The notes under the pieces were generated by a model, which did not search any database, had not been told where the DNA came from, and saw only the letters and a list, made by a program, of their open reading frames with translations. Shown here one piece after another: positions 63,401-64,000 of a DNA stretch of 64,000 nucleotides (position 1 is the first letter of the stretch; each line of letters opens with the position of its first letter). The translations under genes and the position numbers were made by a program. The DNA comes from Rugosimonospora africana (GTDB lineage: Bacteria > Actinomycetota > Actinomycetes > Mycobacteriales > Micromonosporaceae), in the NCBI RefSeq assembly GCF_016862975.1, contig NZ_BONZ01000017.1, forward strand, positions 47,849-111,848, in the 5' to 3' direction.

Positions 63401-63539
63401 TACCGCGATCTGGACGCCGTCCCGGGTGTTCAACACCGGCGACGTCGTGGTGTACCAGGGCAAGAAGTACGTCGCCCAGTGGTGGACCCGGAACCAGGCT
63501 CCAGGCCAGCCCTACGGCCCCTGGAAGCCCGCCGCCTGA
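60420..63539 (+). CDS. Secreted ExeM/NucH-type nuclease with chitin-binding-like modules
   Basis: A 1039-residue exported protein. The TTG at 60420 is chosen because GGAGG is 9 bases upstream. After the signal peptide (ITTAGIACTSLAVPASA) come a lamin-tail domain (GLVISEAYVNGGSSG), a putative Ig domain (AGLSISPDGTISGTP), an OB-like region, and an endonuclease/exonuclease/phosphatase domain with ATFNVENYF, LEEIEN, LLGDFNAYTHED, SLDHVLA and SDHDPVV. Two CBM5/12-like repeats of about 45 residues (WNASTVYNNGDTVTYQG; QWWTRNQAPGQPYGPW) end the protein. Probably degrades extracellular DNA while bound to chitin-like polymer. Confidence 0.93.
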   Translation: MSAPFARRVTIAALSITTAGIACTSLAVPASANPAGTGLVISEAYVNGGSSGASYLNKFIELYNPAADAVSLTGDTLQYRAPTSTVVPSGSQVFALSGTVAGHGHFLIQLPSNNASTDPGAPLPAPDLSTGGSVNPGAGGGTLFIAASTAGVLPTDPAVIDKIGWGTSNSPEGSAPSGNSLTLSYQRDAAGTDTDNNATDFHVVAPTPQNAASDSGPGTGTVTVTNPGTQNATAGTAITALSLAASGGTAPYTWTATGLPAGLSISPDGTISGTPTDAGTSSVTVTATDSTGAKGSATFSFQVTGAAPTVVPIASIQGTNTDTSPYAGKTVTTEGVVTAAYATGGFNGFFLETGGAGGASADDHTPGASDAVFVFGSTSAKQVTIGESVQVTGQVSEFQGETEIGSPTVTQLDTALPAVVPDQIPWSDLTTDVAKEAHEGELIAPQGDFTVSDNYDANWYGSFTLAAGDTPLRQPTDAGTAGSAGAQAAVADNAARMVTLDDGSSVNYSTSANQNTPLPWLTPTNPVSVGSKVTFHQPVILEYRFSLWNFQPTHQVTDNGAAVATFSDTRTGNQQPANVGGGARLATFNVENYFPMTGEDYVAKGLGTCTYYTDRQGNRIGVNTCTGTDGSAGPRGAADDTNFARQQSKIVTGINRLGASIVSLEEIENSAKFGEPRDTALAGLVDALNTAAGSNVWAYVPSPSADKLPPLADQDVIRTAFIYKPADVALVGASTVLTGDSGPGQPFSIAREPLAQGFKKAGATDKDAFLVVANHLKSKGADGSPLYPGDAEDTSSPAVDQGAFNETRVHQAQDMAAFASQTASSLGTDRVFLLGDFNAYTHEDPMQTLYGDGYTDLGSALDPTEWTYSFNGLEGSLDHVLASPTARAMVTGADVWQINAQEAVAYAYSRYNYNAAQLFDGTDPFAASDHDPVVVGLNLPVTPTAPAWNASTVYNNGDTVTYQGSTWQAMWWTQNQKPGDPYGPWEQMSTAADGTAIWTPSRVFNTGDVVVYQGKKYVAQWWTRNQAPGQPYGPWKPAA

Positions 63540-63556
63540 TCGGCCGTACAGCGACG

Positions 63557-63597
63557 GGGCCGCCTCCGACCACGGGTCGGAGGCGGCCCTTTGTCTT
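63557..63597 (+). terminator. Intrinsic terminator of the nuclease gene
   Basis: A perfect 15-bp GC-rich stem (arms 63557-63571 and 63575-63589, loop ACG) followed by TTTGTCTT, 17 bp after the stop codon. The clearest rho-independent terminator in the window. Confidence 0.92.
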
Positions 63598-63665
63598 GCG
63601 CCCGCCGGACAGGCCATCTGACGAGCCGGGCCTTTTAGTGACCGTCTTGATCTTCGGGCTCCTAG

Positions 63666-63715
63666 TGATCTTGAGGGCGTGACGCTGGCTGGGTGGGGCG
63701 ACGCGCCAAAACCGG
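63666..63715. repeat. Possible diverged member of the dispersed palindrome family
   Basis: TGATCTTGAGGGCGTGACGC, then a spacer, then GGGGCGACGCGCC and CCGG. It shares the TGATCTTG left end, the GACGCGCC arm and the CCGG right end with copy B but has a longer middle. It lies between the nuclease terminator and the tRNA genes. Membership is tentative. Confidence 0.35.
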
Positions 63716-63789
63716 GATCCGGTTTGTCAGACGGTGGGACGCTGGGCTAGAGTTCTCATCCGTCGCCGGGAAACAGTCGGGGACAGAGT

Positions 63790-63862
63790 GCGGACGTAGC
63801 GCAGTTGGTAGCGCATCACCTTGCCAAGGTGAGGGTCGCGGGTTCGAGTCCCGTCGTCCGCT
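63790..63862 (+). tRNA. tRNA-Gly (GCC)
   Basis: Cloverleaf with acceptor GCGGACG/CGTCCGC, D-loop AGCGCAGTTGGTAGCGC, anticodon GCC in a CCTT-GCC-AAGG stem-loop, and T-arm GCGGGTTCGAGTCCCGT. No encoded CCA. First of a closely spaced tRNA array. Confidence 0.95.
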
Positions 63863-63886
63863 CGGGGCCGCCAGAGGCACCACCTC

Positions 63887-63957
63887 GGTGGAGTGGCCGA
63901 GAGGCGAGGCAACGGCCTGCAAAGCCGTGTACACGGGTTCAAATCCCGTCTCCACCT
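63887..63957 (+). tRNA. tRNA-Cys (GCA)
   Basis: Acceptor GGTGGAG/CTCCACC, anticodon GCA in GGCCT-GCA-AAGCC, T-arm CGGGTTCAAATCCCG; 71 nt, no encoded CCA. Lies 24 bp after tRNA-Gly and 12 bp before the next tRNA. Confidence 0.95.
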
Positions 63958-63969
63958 CAGCAGGATCAA

Positions 63970-64000
63970 GGGCGATTAGCTCAGCGGGAGAGCGCTTCCC
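63970..64000 (+). tRNA. tRNA-Val, 5' part (cut by window end)
   Basis: GGGCGATTAGCTCAGCGGGA and the following bases form the acceptor 5' strand and D-arm of a tRNA. The sequence and the Gly-Cys-Val order common in actinobacteria point to tRNA-Val (GAC), but the anticodon lies outside the window. Confidence 0.8.

Noticed and set aside
60462..63617. A 1051-aa minus-strand ORF opposite the nuclease
   Set aside because: It is antisense to a gene with signal peptide and catalytic motifs, and it runs through the strong terminator.
63662..63969. Two minus-strand ORFs of 80-97 aa over the tRNA genes
   Set aside because: They are antisense translations of tRNA-Gly and tRNA-Cys, a well-known spurious ORF type.

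Overview
The window is chromosomal DNA from a high-GC actinomycete. The evidence is the G+C-rich third codon positions, many GTG and TTG starts, ATGA/GTGA gene overlaps, a CebR/CelR-type cellobiose regulon, a partial conservon, a BsaP-type biotin accessory gene and a Gly-Cys-Val tRNA array. A Micromonosporaceae-like organism is my inference; the genus cannot be fixed from sequence alone. I see no transposase, phage gene or CRISPR array.

Layout. 1-3753 (minus): HerA/DUF87-like ATPase, sbcD and the start of sbcC. 3820-8214: RibD-type reductase, a tiny Cys-rich protein, a pRiA4b ORF-3-like protein, an unknown protein, a methyltransferase, and a PadR regulator with a perfect 18+18 bp operator palindrome. 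8398-10017: acyl-CoA ligase. 10179-16420: cellobiose uptake operon cebEFG-bglC-cebR with two CelR-type operators and structured RNA elements. 16502-18429: two ACT-domain proteins, one fused to an acetyltransferase. 18411-22547 (minus): KimA-like potassium transporter followed by a KdpD/KdpE-like sensor and regulator. 22846-27520: cydD-cydC, a small membrane protein and a second PadR. 27746-29361: nitric oxide synthase oxygenase and a second small Cys-rich protein.

29913-44634 is a glycan locus. It holds five GT2 glycosyltransferases, a 1071-residue membrane protein, a DUF1616 protein, a polysaccharide flippase, a condensation-fold acyltransferase, a GH26-like lipoprotein and a NodB deacetylase. 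The first six genes are chained by start/stop overlaps. Two of its membrane proteins carry arrays of a D-E-T-x-V-I-P-R motif that looks like a Ser/Thr-kinase/FHA target. Next comes a type III PKS pair resembling DpgA and DpgB, without DpgC or DpgD.

46836-55515: GH5 lipoprotein, membrane protein, small HTH protein, PaaN-like dehydrogenase, PfpI protein, and the biotin genes bsaP/bioB facing bioF/bioD. 55935-60165: conservon-type sensor kinase, roadblock protein and TAXI solute-binding lipoprotein. 60420-63539: large secreted nuclease. The window ends in tRNA-Gly, tRNA-Cys and a truncated tRNA-Val.

The most novel signal is a dispersed imperfect palindrome of about 45 bp. It is found five times, four of them inside protein genes (ACT-GNAT, kimA, nos, paaN) in at least three reading phases and once between genes. 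It behaves like the protein-gene-invading palindromic elements known from Rickettsia. A different 66-bp duplication-like insert interrupts bioF.
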